Assembly (NCBI GenBank): GCA_013373425.1
Contig: JABXHW010000038.1
Location: 1 to 64,000, forward strand
Reading direction: 5' to 3'
DNA from: Flavobacteriia bacterium
GTDB lineage: Bacteria; Bacteroidota; Bacteroidia; Flavobacteriales; Schleiferiaceae
Length of the DNA stretch: 64,000 nucleotides
Each line of letters begins with the position of its first letter. The stretch's first letter is position 1. The notes beneath the pieces are model-generated. The model was not told the DNA's origin. It was given only the letters and a program-made list of their open reading frames with translations, and searched no databases. This document shows, piece after piece, positions 49,752 to 58,557 of this stretch. The translations under genes were made by a program, and so were the position numbers.

Positions 49752-50774
49752 ATGAAAGCAGGAAGAATCATCCTTATCGTCATCGGACTTATTATCGTTC
49801 TGGGAGCGGTAGGGTTCTTTGTACAAAAAGACTTTGAAGTGACACGAACAGTGACTATCGACGCGGATCAAGAGACCGTTCACGCAGTCCTAGTCGACTT
49901 CAACCAGTTTGCCAAGTGGAACCCATGGGCCGACATGGATTCAGCTATGACCTTTGAGGTTTCAGGTGAGCCAGGAACTGTAGGTCATCAGTACTCATGG
50001 AGATCTGAGGATCCTATGGTGGGTAATGGTATCATGACCATTCAAGACATCGGAGACGACTATGTTTCCATCAAGGTATCTCTAGGTGATGGAGCTTATG
50101 AGGTTGCATCTAGCCACACAATCAGTACTACCGACGCGGGAACCGAAGTTTCTTGGTACGCTGGAGGAAGTATGCCATACCTCTTTGCAATGTTCGCCGA
50201 TATGGAAACCACCCTTGGTGGCACCTATGAAGCCGGTTTGTCGAACCTACAAGGCATGATCGAAACTATGGAACCAGCAGCGGCTTCAGTTGATGTTTCT
50301 GTGGTTGACCTAGAGCCAATGACATTCGTGGGCTATCGCATGGAAGTGCCGATTGATAATATGGATGCTGCTTACGATGAGGAGAAAATTGGAGCGCTTT
50401 ATGGTGCTGTGATGGCCGTAACTCAAGATGTGGGCAGCATGGTTACTCTATATTATGTTTGGGACGAAGAGAATAATGTAACTGACTTAGCAGTAGCTGT
50501 AAAAGTGCCAGCTGGAACTGAAGTTGAGGGTTATGAGACTTTCGAAACTGGTTCGATGATGGCGGCTAAGGCTACGCACAGTGGATCGTACGACAATATC
50601 GGAATGACTCATGAGGCGATTCTAGAGTATATCAGCACGAACGAGTATGGTTGGGATATGGAAAATCCTTCAATGGAGGTGTACACTGTAGGTATGGGTG
50701 ACACTGAAAATGAGGATGAGCTTATGACGGATATTTATCACGCCGTTACAATGCCAACAGAAGCGGCTGAATAA
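49752..50774 (+). CDS. SRPBCC plus GyrI-like effector-binding protein
   Basis: A 340-aa protein. An N-terminal membrane anchor ('IILIVIGLIIVLGAVGFFV') is followed by a polyketide cyclase/SRPBCC domain (about residues 32-170, 'VTRTVTIDADQETVHAVLVD' and 'FAKWNPWADMDSAM'). A GyrI-like domain follows (about residues 180-338, 'VVDLEPMTFVGYRMEVP', 'EGYETFETGSMMAAKATHSG', 'EAILEYISTNEYGWDMENPS'). The combination is common in Bacteroidota. Both domains bind hydrophobic or charged small molecules. No target is known. Confidence 0.88.
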   Translation: MKAGRIILIVIGLIIVLGAVGFFVQKDFEVTRTVTIDADQETVHAVLVDFNQFAKWNPWADMDSAMTFEVSGEPGTVGHQYSWRSEDPMVGNGIMTIQDIGDDYVSIKVSLGDGAYEVASSHTISTTDAGTEVSWYAGGSMPYLFAMFADMETTLGGTYEAGLSNLQGMIETMEPAAASVDVSVVDLEPMTFVGYRMEVPIDNMDAAYDEEKIGALYGAVMAVTQDVGSMVTLYYVWDEENNVTDLAVAVKVPAGTEVEGYETFETGSMMAAKATHSGSYDNIGMTHEAILEYISTNEYGWDMENPSMEVYTVGMGDTENEDELMTDIYHAVTMPTEAAE

Positions 50775-50799
50775 TACGCAGTTGTAAATCAAAATTTAG

Positions 50800-50831
50800 A
50801 AGGGATGTTCATTTGAGCATCCCTTTTTTTT
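50800..50831 (+). terminator. Terminator after the GyrI-like gene
   Basis: AAGGGATG pairs with CATCCCTT and the stem continues inward (TTC/GAG-type pairs, one wobble) to about 11 pairs, followed by TTTTTT. It precedes the acyltransferase operon. Confidence 0.92.
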
Positions 50832-50891
50832 GAACAATAGGCATTGAAAAAGGTGATGTATATTCCTCAAATTCTTGAAGGATGAATTCTT

Positions 50892-50899
50892 TACCTTTG
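50892..50899 (+). promoter_or_regulatory. Candidate -7 box for the amino-lipid operon
   Basis: TACCTTTG matches TAnnTTTG and lies 20 nt before the GTG at 50920. It lies inside the longer track frame from 50875, which argues for the GTG start. Confidence 0.5.
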
Positions 50900-50919
50900 C
50901 CCATTCAACACCCGCACAC

Positions 50920-51753
50920 GTGAGTACTCCTGAAAAGTATATCGACATAGAAAAGGTCATTGAGAGCAAGAATCCAAAGCTGCTCAAATGGCTACCTGGG
51001 TTTATTCTCAGATACGTGAAAAGGATGCTTCATGAGGATGACATCAACCGCGCCATGCGTGAGAATGGACATCTTAAAGGAGTGCCTTTTGTCGATTCAG
51101 CTGTTGATCACATTGGGGCTCAGGTAGAAACAGAAGGGCTGGAAAATATTCCGGCTTCAGGCGGTGTTATTATCGTTGCTAATCACCCACTCGGAGGCTT
51201 GGACGGTATTGCCTTGATGAAGGCAATAGGGAAGAGGAGAGAAGACATGCAGGTTTTGGTGAATGACATTCTCATGAACATCGAGAACTTCGAGCCGTTG
51301 TTCATTCCAGTGAATAAGCATGGTTCCAATCCTAGAGCTGCAATGAAAGTAATCGATGAGGCATATGCATCGGATAGTGCAGTGGTGATTTTTCCAGCTG
51401 GATTAGTTTCACGGAAAATTGATGGGGTAATTCAAGATTTAGAATGGACGAAGAGTTTCATCGCTAAGTCTATTAAATATGGCAAAGACGTAGTACCCGT
51501 ACATATTGGCGGAACGAACTCCAAGTGGTTCTACAATTTGAGCAGATACAGACAAAAGCTTGGCATCAAAGCAAACCTTGAGATGTTTATCTTGGTGAAT
51601 GAGATGTACAAGCAAAACGGCCAAACTATCAAAATGACGTTTGGCGAACCGATACCAGCGTCTACTTTCGACAAGAGTAAATCTCATGTGGAGTGGGCGA
51701 ATTACGTTAGAGACAAAGTGTATGCTTTGGCAGAAAACGGTGAAGACAAATGA
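50920..51753 (+). CDS. PlsC-like acyltransferase of amino-acid lipid synthesis
   Basis: A 277-aa acyltransferase (PlsC superfamily). The motif 'IIVANHPLGGLDGIAL' has HxxxxD, and 'VVIFPAGLVSRKIDGVIQDL' replaces the usual FPEG motif. The N-terminal part 'LPGFILRYVKRMLHEDDI' is typical of OlsA/GlsA-like proteins. It overlaps by 4 nt a GNAT-like N-acyltransferase. In Bacteroides the pair GlsB/GlsA makes glycine lipids, and OlsF fuses both for ornithine lipids. The O-acylation role is thus inferred from family and neighbour. GTG start preferred because the -7 box overlaps the longer N-terminus. Confidence 0.87.
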   Translation: MSTPEKYIDIEKVIESKNPKLLKWLPGFILRYVKRMLHEDDINRAMRENGHLKGVPFVDSAVDHIGAQVETEGLENIPASGGVIIVANHPLGGLDGIALMKAIGKRREDMQVLVNDILMNIENFEPLFIPVNKHGSNPRAAMKVIDEAYASDSAVVIFPAGLVSRKIDGVIQDLEWTKSFIAKSIKYGKDVVPVHIGGTNSKWFYNLSRYRQKLGIKANLEMFILVNEMYKQNGQTIKMTFGEPIPASTFDKSKSHVEWANYVRDKVYALAENGEDK

Positions 51754-52715
51754 TTGACATGGAGAAAATTGCCGATGCAGCAGAGCATGCATCGGTAAAG
51801 GCTGAGCTTAACGAGTCTACTTTCTTGCGTTACACGAACAAGGGACAAAATGAAGTCCATGTGTTGACCGCCAAGGAGGCTCCAAATGTAATGCATGAAA
51901 TCGGTCGGTTGCGCGAAGAAGCTTTCCGCGCAGCGGGCGGCGGTACTGGCAAAGCCCTCGATATTGATCAATACGACGTATCCGAATTCCCATATAGCCA
52001 GCTGATTGTTTGGAATCCTGAAGAGGAAGAAATCATGGCTGGATATCGGCTTCTCGACTGTCGTGAACTTCACGCTCAAGGTAAAGGCTTCGGACTGTTG
52101 GCCACCTCACATTTGTTCGAGTTCTCTGAGAGATTTCAAAATGAGTACTTCGCAAACACTTTAGAATTAGGACGTTCGTTTGTTCAACCCAAGTATCAGA
52201 AAGGCGTTTTGGCCAAGAAGGGTCTTTTTGCTTTAGATAATCTTTGGGACGGACTTGGCGGAGTAATTGCGCGCAATGAGGGCATTGATTTCTTACTTGG
52301 AAAAGTAACGATGTACCCGAGTTTTAATCGTGAAGCACGCAATGCAATCCTGGCTTTCCTTCATGTATTCTTCCCGGATAGAAATGAACTAGCAACGGCG
52401 ATCCATCCATTGATTACTCCAGTAGAGTTGAAAGAATGGATCGATATGTATTCGGGTAAAAGCTATAAGGAAGCTTACGTGATTTTGAACACCTATGTTC
52501 GTGCACGTGAGCACAATATCCCGCCGCTCATCAATAGCTACATGAACTTGTCAAGTACTATGCAAACATTCGGTACCTCGATAAATGACGAGTTCGGAGA
52601 TGTTGAAGAGACTGGGATTTTAGTGACCGTTGAAGATGTTCATGAATCGAAACAGGATCGATACTTCAGAACGTTCGAACGCGACTGCCACTATGGTGTC
52701 AAGCACTGGGAATAA
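51750..52715 (+). CDS. GNAT-like N-acyltransferase (OlsB/GlsB-type)
   Basis: A 321-aa protein of the OlsB/GlsB/hemolysin-like N-acyltransferase family. It shows the GNAT-like core 'VMHEIGRLREEAFRAAGGGT', 'YSQLIVWNPEEEEIMAGYRL' and 'ANTLELGRSFVQPKYQKGVL' with the conserved ELGRSFV, plus 'LWDGLGGVIARNEGIDFLLG'. It would link a 3-hydroxy fatty acyl group from ACP to the amine of glycine or ornithine. The coupled PlsC-like gene would add the second acyl chain. Which amino acid is used cannot be told. Confidence 0.87.
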   Translation: MIDMEKIADAAEHASVKAELNESTFLRYTNKGQNEVHVLTAKEAPNVMHEIGRLREEAFRAAGGGTGKALDIDQYDVSEFPYSQLIVWNPEEEEIMAGYRLLDCRELHAQGKGFGLLATSHLFEFSERFQNEYFANTLELGRSFVQPKYQKGVLAKKGLFALDNLWDGLGGVIARNEGIDFLLGKVTMYPSFNREARNAILAFLHVFFPDRNELATAIHPLITPVELKEWIDMYSGKSYKEAYVILNTYVRAREHNIPPLINSYMNLSSTMQTFGTSINDEFGDVEETGILVTVEDVHESKQDRYFRTFERDCHYGVKHWE

Positions 52716-52720
52716 ACTTC

Positions 52721-53425
52721 TCAGCAATTTGGATCATCTGTACTGCAAGACTCGCCTTCTGAACTTGAGGTGAGAACCTCTGGTTGTTCGACCTCTTCAG
52801 ATTTCACCTTCTCCAAGACTTCAACAAAAGTGCTTATAGGCTGAGCACCTGAAAGCGCATACTTTCTATTGAATACGAAGAATGGAACACCTCGTATTCC
52901 GAACTGTTGAGCCCATCCGAGATCCTCACGGAAATGCTGATCAGCTTCGTCTGATCCGATAAATGAAGAGGTCGCATTGCCATCTAATCCCATTTCTTCA
53001 GCGAGCTCTAGCAATACTTCCTTTGAGTTCATATCCTTGCCCTCAATAAAGTAAGCTTTGAACAAGCGTTCCTTCATTTCGTATTGAACTCCTTTTGCCT
53101 TAGCAAAATGGAGCAGGTGATGCGCTAATCGTGTGTTGGCAACAATTGCATTGTCGAATTTGAAATCAATTCCCACAGCGCCGCCACGTTCTTCAACGCC
53201 TGCGCTCATCTGTTGGGCTTGCTCTAAGGTGATACCCTTGCTCTTCGAGAGATAGTCGTGTAAATGCATTCCAACATAGGCATCAGCCCCTGGATCTAGC
53301 TGAAAGCTCTTCCATTCAATATCCACTTCAGTAAGCATGTCGCTATCACGAAGTGCAATTTCGAGGTGTCTCTTTCCTATGTAGCAAAACGGACAAACTA
53401 CGTCCGACCAGATTTCGATTTTCAT
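52721..53425 (-). CDS. FrnE-like DsbA family oxidoreductase
   Basis: A 234-aa thioredoxin-fold protein of the DsbA/FrnE type. The N-terminal 'KIEIWSDVVCPFCYIGKRHL' holds the CPFC active site; the helical insert and 'GVPFFVFNRKYALSGAQP' with the cis-Pro follow. There is no signal peptide, so it acts in the cytoplasm. The C-terminal tail 'SEGESCSTDDPNC' has two extra Cys residues that could bind metal or form a second redox site. It lies 76 nt after the TonB receptor gene on the same strand. Confidence 0.9.
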   Translation of the reverse strand: MKIEIWSDVVCPFCYIGKRHLEIALRDSDMLTEVDIEWKSFQLDPGADAYVGMHLHDYLSKSKGITLEQAQQMSAGVEERGGAVGIDFKFDNAIVANTRLAHHLLHFAKAKGVQYEMKERLFKAYFIEGKDMNSKEVLLELAEEMGLDGNATSSFIGSDEADQHFREDLGWAQQFGIRGVPFFVFNRKYALSGAQPISTFVEVLEKVKSEEVEQPEVLTSSSEGESCSTDDPNC

Positions 53426-53501
53426 ACTGCAAAGATACGATTGTTGTTACAACATAGAAAATAACTCCGCGCGCGAACATTTCGAGCGCGGAGTAGTGGT
53501 G

Positions 53502-55721
53502 TTACTTCGACAGATTGTAGTAGAAACCAGCGTAGAGCATTCTTCCGAAGATGGGGCCATAGACAGCGTTAGATTCGAAATCACTGCTGTAGGGGCGATC
53601 TGCCGCTTGAATGGGATTGTCCTGACGGTAGTCGAGTAGATTATCGACACCTACATAGACTTCCCAGTTCTCTCCAATAGTCTTATTCACTTGAGCGTGA
53701 ATCAAGCTGAAGCTCGGTGAAAGATGCGAGCCAGTATTTTCATTGTATGTCCAAGTTGGAACACGCTGAGCACCAAACCAATTCCACGTAGCGTCTGCTT
53801 TCCAACCCGATTGTCCGAATTCGTAACCTACATTCAGGAATGCACGGTGGTTAGGCACGCGGTAGGACGTCTGAATTCCATCGATGAAGGCATCTCTCGC
53901 ATCTAGGTATTTGTACGCAACTCGAACGTTTAGGTTTTCCATCGGTTCGAAATCGAGCTGTGCGATAGAGGACAATGAACTCGAAGCTCCAAATTGATTA
54001 TTGAAGTACGCGATGAACGTTTGATTTGGGTAGAAGTCACCGATCATCTTATTGTTGAATCGAGTATAGAAACCATCAACAGAGAATGTTGCGCCTTTGT
54101 CGAAGAGCAAGAATGCTTGTGAAAAGCTCAACCCAATGTTCCAAGCTCTTTCTTGTTGAATACCATTGCCGAAGACTTGAAATTCCCTGCCGGAGGCTAA
54201 GGCACTCATGTTCTCGCTGAGGATATTCGCAGTGCGCATGCCGCGGCCTCCACCAAGACGGATTACAGATCCTGTGGCAGGCTCGTACTTGATATTGAGC
54301 CTTGGTGTAACTAACCATCCGAACAAATTATGATAATCGACGCGAGTACCCAGAACTAGCGTCACAGGCGCATCACTAGAGTAGGTGTACTCCACAAAGG
54401 CACCAGGAACGCTTTCCATTCGGTCGAAGGTGAACAAATTCGGACCCTGTACTGAGTCTAAGCGCTCTTCAATATTGTCATATTGATAGCTTAAGCCCGC
54501 CTTGATTCCGTGATCCACACTTCCGAGCACATCTTGATAAATGGCATTCACATACGCTGAGTTCTGATTGGACGTCAAGTTTCTCAAGCCGACTTGTGCA
54601 TCGCGGTTCTGCATGTTCACGCTGTAAACGACACCAATAGAGCGATTCAAGTTGGAAGGGTCCACGTACCCAGTCTTTCCGAATATCTCGTACCGGTTGT
54701 TCGTTTGATCAAACTGCCATGGCCCCGGTGCTGGTACTGAATTGTCAAATTCTGGCCCAGTCTGACCACTAAAACGGTCATCTGCCGTGATCGAAAAGCC
54801 AAGCTGACCTCCCCATTTTTCATTGAGAAAATACTTCCAACGGTTATGCACGCTGATTTGCTGACCTGCAGGCATATCGGCGAATCCGTCGTCGTTTCGG
54901 TCTTGAGTGAATGGCACATTGCTGTAATGGAGCAGTGTACCTACTTCCACCTTGTCTGATACTTCTGTTCCAAACCAAGCATTGGTTTCAAATCGGGCAC
55001 CCTGATTGACAAATCCGTTGAGCATAAAGTATTTGTCGTCTGAAGGCTGCAAGAACTCAGCATTGATTTGCCCAGAGATGCTCTCGTATCCATTCACTAC
55101 AGAACTCAATCCTTTCGTAAGCTGAATGGATCCAATGAATGGACCTGGGATAAAAGAAATCCCGGTGGTAGAATTGAGACCTCGTGCAAATGGTATATTC
55201 TCTCTTTGAATGAGCACGTACCTTCCTGAAAGTCCGAGCATTTCAATTTGCTTAGCACCGGTAACGGCATCTGTGAAGCTCACGTCCACCGATGCATTCG
55301 TTTCAAAGCTTTCACTGAGGTTACAGCAAGCTGCTTTTCGCAGCTCTCGCTGATTGATGTTGATTTGAAGCGTAGGGGAACCGAAATCATGTCCAGTTCC
55401 ATCCGATTCAGCTACCACGTCTACTCCGGAGATGTCCGATTGAGATACCAATTCGAAATTAATGGTGCCGCTTCGTGAAATCACGCTTTTATGCACCATA
55501 GCAAACTCTGGAGCACTGGCCATGAGCAAAGTTGCTCCCGAAGGCTTTTCAATGGTGAAGATTCCATCGAAATCGGTAGAGGTCTTGATATCCGTATCGT
55601 GCCATTGAATCAACGCTCCCGGAATGGGGTCGCCAGTGGAGGCATCAACTACGGTTCCTGTAATTTGTGCAAAAGTGAGTAGGCTCACCATGCACAAAAG
55701 TACTGTGAGTCTGAAATTCAT
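53502..55721 (-). CDS. TonB-dependent receptor, copper-related type
   Basis: A 739-aa outer-membrane receptor. A signal peptide (ends 'SLLTFAQ') is followed by a carboxypeptidase-like regulatory domain ('TGTVVDASTGDPIPGALIQW'), a plug and a 22-strand-type barrel. The plug carries 'LRKAACCNLSESFETNASVD' and 'AVTGAKQIEMLGLSGRYVLI', which I associate with the Bacteroidota receptors encoded next to HYC_CC_PP and HMA genes. The Cys pair near the plug start fits metal transport. It is 11 nt after the HMA gene. Copper is inferred from neighbours only. Confidence 0.9.
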   Translation of the reverse strand: MNFRLTVLLCMVSLLTFAQITGTVVDASTGDPIPGALIQWHDTDIKTSTDFDGIFTIEKPSGATLLMASAPEFAMVHKSVISRSGTINFELVSQSDISGVDVVAESDGTGHDFGSPTLQININQRELRKAACCNLSESFETNASVDVSFTDAVTGAKQIEMLGLSGRYVLIQRENIPFARGLNSTTGISFIPGPFIGSIQLTKGLSSVVNGYESISGQINAEFLQPSDDKYFMLNGFVNQGARFETNAWFGTEVSDKVEVGTLLHYSNVPFTQDRNDDGFADMPAGQQISVHNRWKYFLNEKWGGQLGFSITADDRFSGQTGPEFDNSVPAPGPWQFDQTNNRYEIFGKTGYVDPSNLNRSIGVVYSVNMQNRDAQVGLRNLTSNQNSAYVNAIYQDVLGSVDHGIKAGLSYQYDNIEERLDSVQGPNLFTFDRMESVPGAFVEYTYSSDAPVTLVLGTRVDYHNLFGWLVTPRLNIKYEPATGSVIRLGGGRGMRTANILSENMSALASGREFQVFGNGIQQERAWNIGLSFSQAFLLFDKGATFSVDGFYTRFNNKMIGDFYPNQTFIAYFNNQFGASSSLSSIAQLDFEPMENLNVRVAYKYLDARDAFIDGIQTSYRVPNHRAFLNVGYEFGQSGWKADATWNWFGAQRVPTWTYNENTGSHLSPSFSLIHAQVNKTIGENWEVYVGVDNLLDYRQDNPIQAADRPYSSDFESNAVYGPIFGRMLYAGFYYNLSK

Positions 55722-55732
55722 AATGAACAATC

Positions 55733-56080
55733 TCAGTGATTGGCTTGAACTTCAGGGTCTCGGTAATGGCAGCAAGCGTGAAGTGCTTCGTAAGCCTCTT
55801 CCGGTGCTGTACTGTACTCGGTGTCGTAGCCCGATTCGTTGATAGCTGTGTTAATCAACTCGAGGGTTACCTCCGCCGGGTCGAATGATAAAGCGAGGAC
55901 TTTGGATTCAACATCCCAGGATGCTGTTTCAACACCATCAAGTTCGCAGGCTTCCTCAATAACTGACTTACACATTTCACACACACCATTTACGATTATA
56001 GTGGTGTCTTGTGTTTGTGCAGAAGAGAAGAAAGAAAAGCCAATGAGGCTAAGTGTGATAGATAATTTACTGATATTCAT
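55733..56080 (-). CDS. Exported heavy-metal-associated (HMA) protein
   Basis: A 115-aa periplasmic protein with a signal peptide (ends 'FFSSAQ') and one HMA ferredoxin-like domain: 'TTIIVNGVCEMCKSVIEEAC' carries the CxxC metal site, then 'GVETASWDVESKVLALSFDP'. A C-terminal 'LHACCHYRDPEVQANH' adds Cys and His residues. It most likely carries copper or another soft metal in the periplasm and hands it to the TonB receptor or another protein. It is 48 nt after the HYC_CC_PP gene. Confidence 0.92.
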   Translation of the reverse strand: MNISKLSITLSLIGFSFFSSAQTQDTTIIVNGVCEMCKSVIEEACELDGVETASWDVESKVLALSFDPAEVTLELINTAINESGYDTEYSTAPEEAYEALHACCHYRDPEVQANH

Positions 56081-56128
56081 TTCTTTAAGATTTTTATTGA
56101 ACCATACTTTATGCGTAGGGGCTCAATC

Positions 56129-56533
56129 TTAAAGAAGGTATCTCTCATAGCGGATACAAAGTTCAACACCGCTCTGTTGGGGTGGACCTCTAGTTTCAAC
56201 ACAATGGAGAGTAGGGGCGATTTCTATGGATAGAGAAAGCTCACTAAAGTGAGGAGCATCAATAAATACAGGTGAAATGGTGATGGATGGTAGACTTAAA
56301 CCATCATCGTACGATTCAAAGCTGAACTGATCGAACTCACAGGTGGTTGCTTCCATGGTAGGCTCTGAAGATGTACTCTCTTCAACGCTGCAACACGGCT
56401 CAAATCGTTCGGTAAAACTGGCGTCCATGAGCTCGCCACCACAGTAATGCAACGAGAGTGTTGCTGGTGCTGCGGACGTGAACAGGGTAGTCGCTAAGAC
56501 CAACCCAACTATGGCACGTAGTTTTGCTTTCAT
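56129..56533 (-). CDS. HYC_CC_PP family protein
   Basis: A 134-aa exported protein. An N-terminal signal peptide is followed by the family signatures: 'LHYCGGEL', 'EPCCSVE' and near the C-terminus 'GPPQQSG'. The family is named after these His-Tyr-Cys, Cys-Cys and Pro-Pro motifs and occurs in Bacteroidota beside HMA and TonB-receptor genes. The Cys and His residues suggest metal binding; function is otherwise unknown. It follows the histidine kinase gene by 44 nt. Confidence 0.88.
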   Translation of the reverse strand: MKAKLRAIVGLVLATTLFTSAAPATLSLHYCGGELMDASFTERFEPCCSVEESTSSEPTMEATTCEFDQFSFESYDDGLSLPSITISPVFIDAPHFSELSLSIEIAPTLHCVETRGPPQQSGVELCIRYERYLL

Positions 56534-56577
56534 CGATTACAAAGTTAAGACAAAGGTCTTCACTTCCAAAGAGACGA

Positions 56578-57630
56578 TTAGGCAGCGAATTCCTTTCGCA
56601 TCGTTAACGTGAATGTAGAACCTTTATTGAGTCCATCACTTTCGGCAGTTAACGTGCCGCTTTGCTTCGCGATTAGTGTTTTCGTGAGATAGAGTCCGAG
56701 TCCGGTACTTTCTTCCCCACTCGTACCCTTCATTTGTTCCTTTAGCGTACGATTGAATATTTCTTTCAGTTTCTTTTCACTCATCCCGATGCCGCTGTCT
56801 GAGATTGAGAGCACAAAGTGGTCATCATTTATAGTCTGACCACAGATTGCAATACTCCCACCTGTTGGACTGAATTTGATTGAATTCGATAGGATGTTAA
56901 CCACGGCCTGAGTCATCATCGTTTCACTTCCGAGTATCAGAGTGTCAGATTCTAGATCCACATTCAGTTTGAGGTCTTTCTTGTCAAGTTTTGACTTCAC
57001 CTGAGCAGTAGCTTTGGCAATAACTGAGCTTACACTAATTCTATCCAGCGATTCGCCGCTAGATAGGTTTTCATATTTCTGAATCTGCAACATCACATCG
57101 ATGAACGAGAGTTGGTTCGTCAGGAATTGCTTCAAGTTGTCTATTTGCTCTTTGCGTTCTTCAGCATTCGAACTTTCAAGTAGATCGAGCGCATTGATAG
57201 CAGTACCAATGGGGCTGCGCAGGTCATGCGTAAGGAGCATGGCTAAATCTTCTTGTTTGATACGTTGGTCCTCCAATGAGAACAGTGCCGATTCAACATG
57301 CCTTCTAAGTTGTGCTATTTCATCAGCACCAGAAATTTTCCATGTGGGCAAGCGACGGTGGTTCTGATATTCAGCTACGTCATGAGCCACTTCACGAATG
57401 GGTTGGGTGAGCTCTCTAAGAATATACAGGGTGATAATAGAAGAAACCAAAGTTACCCCAGTTACAATGGCTACAATGGTCCAAGGCTTATCCTCCAATC
57501 TGGCCATCTGCAGAGTAATGACAAGTCCAATGACGGGGAGATGAATTCCTAAAAACGCCACCGAAAGAAACTTAAGAGAGTAGCTCTTTTGTAGCGCCTT
57601 GATTTTATTCAAACGGTGATACAGGGACAT
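56578..57630 (-). CDS. Sensor histidine kinase
   Basis: A 350-aa membrane kinase with two transmembrane helices (about residues 21-40 and 52-71) and a very short periplasmic loop, so the sensing site may be within the membrane. A HAMP-like helix precedes the H-box 'LLTHDLRSPIGTAINALDLL'. The catalytic part has N-box 'QAVVNILSNSIKFSP', 'SDSGIGMSEKKLK' and 'TGLGLYLTKTLIA'. No response regulator lies nearby. Being the first gene of the HYC-HMA-receptor run, it may sense metal, but that is inference from position. Confidence 0.92.
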   Translation of the reverse strand: MSLYHRLNKIKALQKSYSLKFLSVAFLGIHLPVIGLVITLQMARLEDKPWTIVAIVTGVTLVSSIITLYILRELTQPIREVAHDVAEYQNHRRLPTWKISGADEIAQLRRHVESALFSLEDQRIKQEDLAMLLTHDLRSPIGTAINALDLLESSNAEERKEQIDNLKQFLTNQLSFIDVMLQIQKYENLSSGESLDRISVSSVIAKATAQVKSKLDKKDLKLNVDLESDTLILGSETMMTQAVVNILSNSIKFSPTGGSIAICGQTINDDHFVLSISDSGIGMSEKKLKEIFNRTLKEQMKGTSGEESTGLGLYLTKTLIAKQSGTLTAESDGLNKGSTFTLTMRKEFAA

Positions 57631-57697
57631 GCTGAAGTTTATTGGGATTTACGTAAAGAGGTTCGGATTGGTTTTGAGGAAGGTACAATATCTCACT

Positions 57698-57728
57698 TAA
57701 AAAAAATGGCGCCTCGATGGGCGCCATT
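57698..57728 (-). terminator. Terminator of the 57753-58412 gene
   Basis: ATGGCGCC and GGCGCCAT form a perfect 8-bp stem with a 6-nt loop, followed on the minus strand by TTTTTTTT. It lies 25 nt after the barrel gene stop. Confidence 0.93.
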
Positions 57729-57752
57729 AATCAGGTCTCAAAATCTCAAGTG

Positions 57753-58412
57753 TTAAAACGCGTAGCTAACGCCAACTGTAGCCATCCAGATGTAATCTTT
57801 GGTATCGGTAACTCCCACAACACCGTCCAATTGATCAGATCCAGTAGCTGAACCAGAGAGGCGCATATTCACACCCCAGTTGTAATCGATATAATATTGC
57901 ATACCCAAAGTAGCAGTAGCGATTGGAGTTACTTCAGTTTGTCTAACCAAAGTAGTGTTGCTCAAATTGTCACCGGTTGCTGGTGGGTATGTAGTTTGAA
58001 ACGAAATCATTTGTGCACCTGCCGCACCTTCAATATAAGTGAGGAATGCACCTTTCATAAATCGCATGTCGTCTCTACCTGTCATGATGTAGCGGATACT
58101 TGCTTGAGCGTTGAATCCCATTCCAGACACCTCATGACCAGATAGCCATTCTTTAGAATTGTCACTGAAATCGCCTTGCATGGTGAACGTGCTAATGCTT
58201 CCTCCGAACGCGAAGCTATTGCTATTGTGAGCACGTGTGTGAAGCGATACAGTCAGCGCAGGGTTGATGTTATTGGCACCAACTTCAGTGATCTGCATTT
58301 CGCCTTGTACCAAATACGTACCTGCATTTACTTCGAGTTCTGTCCAAGACTGCGCTTGGCTTGTAAGTGACATTCCTAAGATTGCAAACAATGTGATTTT
58401 GAGTGATTTCAT
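57753..58412 (-). CDS. Outer-membrane barrel protein, paralogue A
   Basis: A 219-aa protein with a signal peptide (ends 'SLTSQAQ') and a beta-barrel pattern through to the C-terminal 'WMATVGVSYAF', whose final aromatic is typical of Bam substrates. The C-terminal block 'GMQYYIDYNWGVNMRLSGSA' followed by 'TGSDQLDGVVGV' matches paralogue B at 60371-61033 ('GAQYYI...W...TGNDYLDGVAGI'). The start at 58412 is chosen by the signal peptide; the track's 36-residue extension covers the promoter. The two flank a large barrel gene and may serve the same machinery. Family unnamed. Confidence 0.78.
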   Translation of the reverse strand: MKSLKITLFAILGMSLTSQAQSWTELEVNAGTYLVQGEMQITEVGANNINPALTVSLHTRAHNSNSFAFGGSISTFTMQGDFSDNSKEWLSGHEVSGMGFNAQASIRYIMTGRDDMRFMKGAFLTYIEGAAGAQMISFQTTYPPATGDNLSNTTLVRQTEVTPIATATLGMQYYIDYNWGVNMRLSGSATGSDQLDGVVGVTDTKDYIWMATVGVSYAF

Positions 58413-58545
58413 TGTGGTGAGTTTTATTATGTAGCCAATTTCGGTAGAGTGATTCAAAATTTTCGACTGTTCATTCTTACAGAATATCCTTACAGTTGGT
58501 CTATGTACGAAGCAAATCAATGTTCGGATTCGCAGAATTTGAACT

Positions 58546-58553
58546 TATCTTTG
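58546..58553 (+). promoter_or_regulatory. Candidate -7 box, possibly leaderless
   Basis: TATCTTTG matches TAnnTTTG perfectly and ends only 4 nt before the ATG at 58558. If used, transcription would start at or near the start codon. The -33 element is unclear. Confidence 0.4.
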
Positions 58554-58557
58554 ATTC

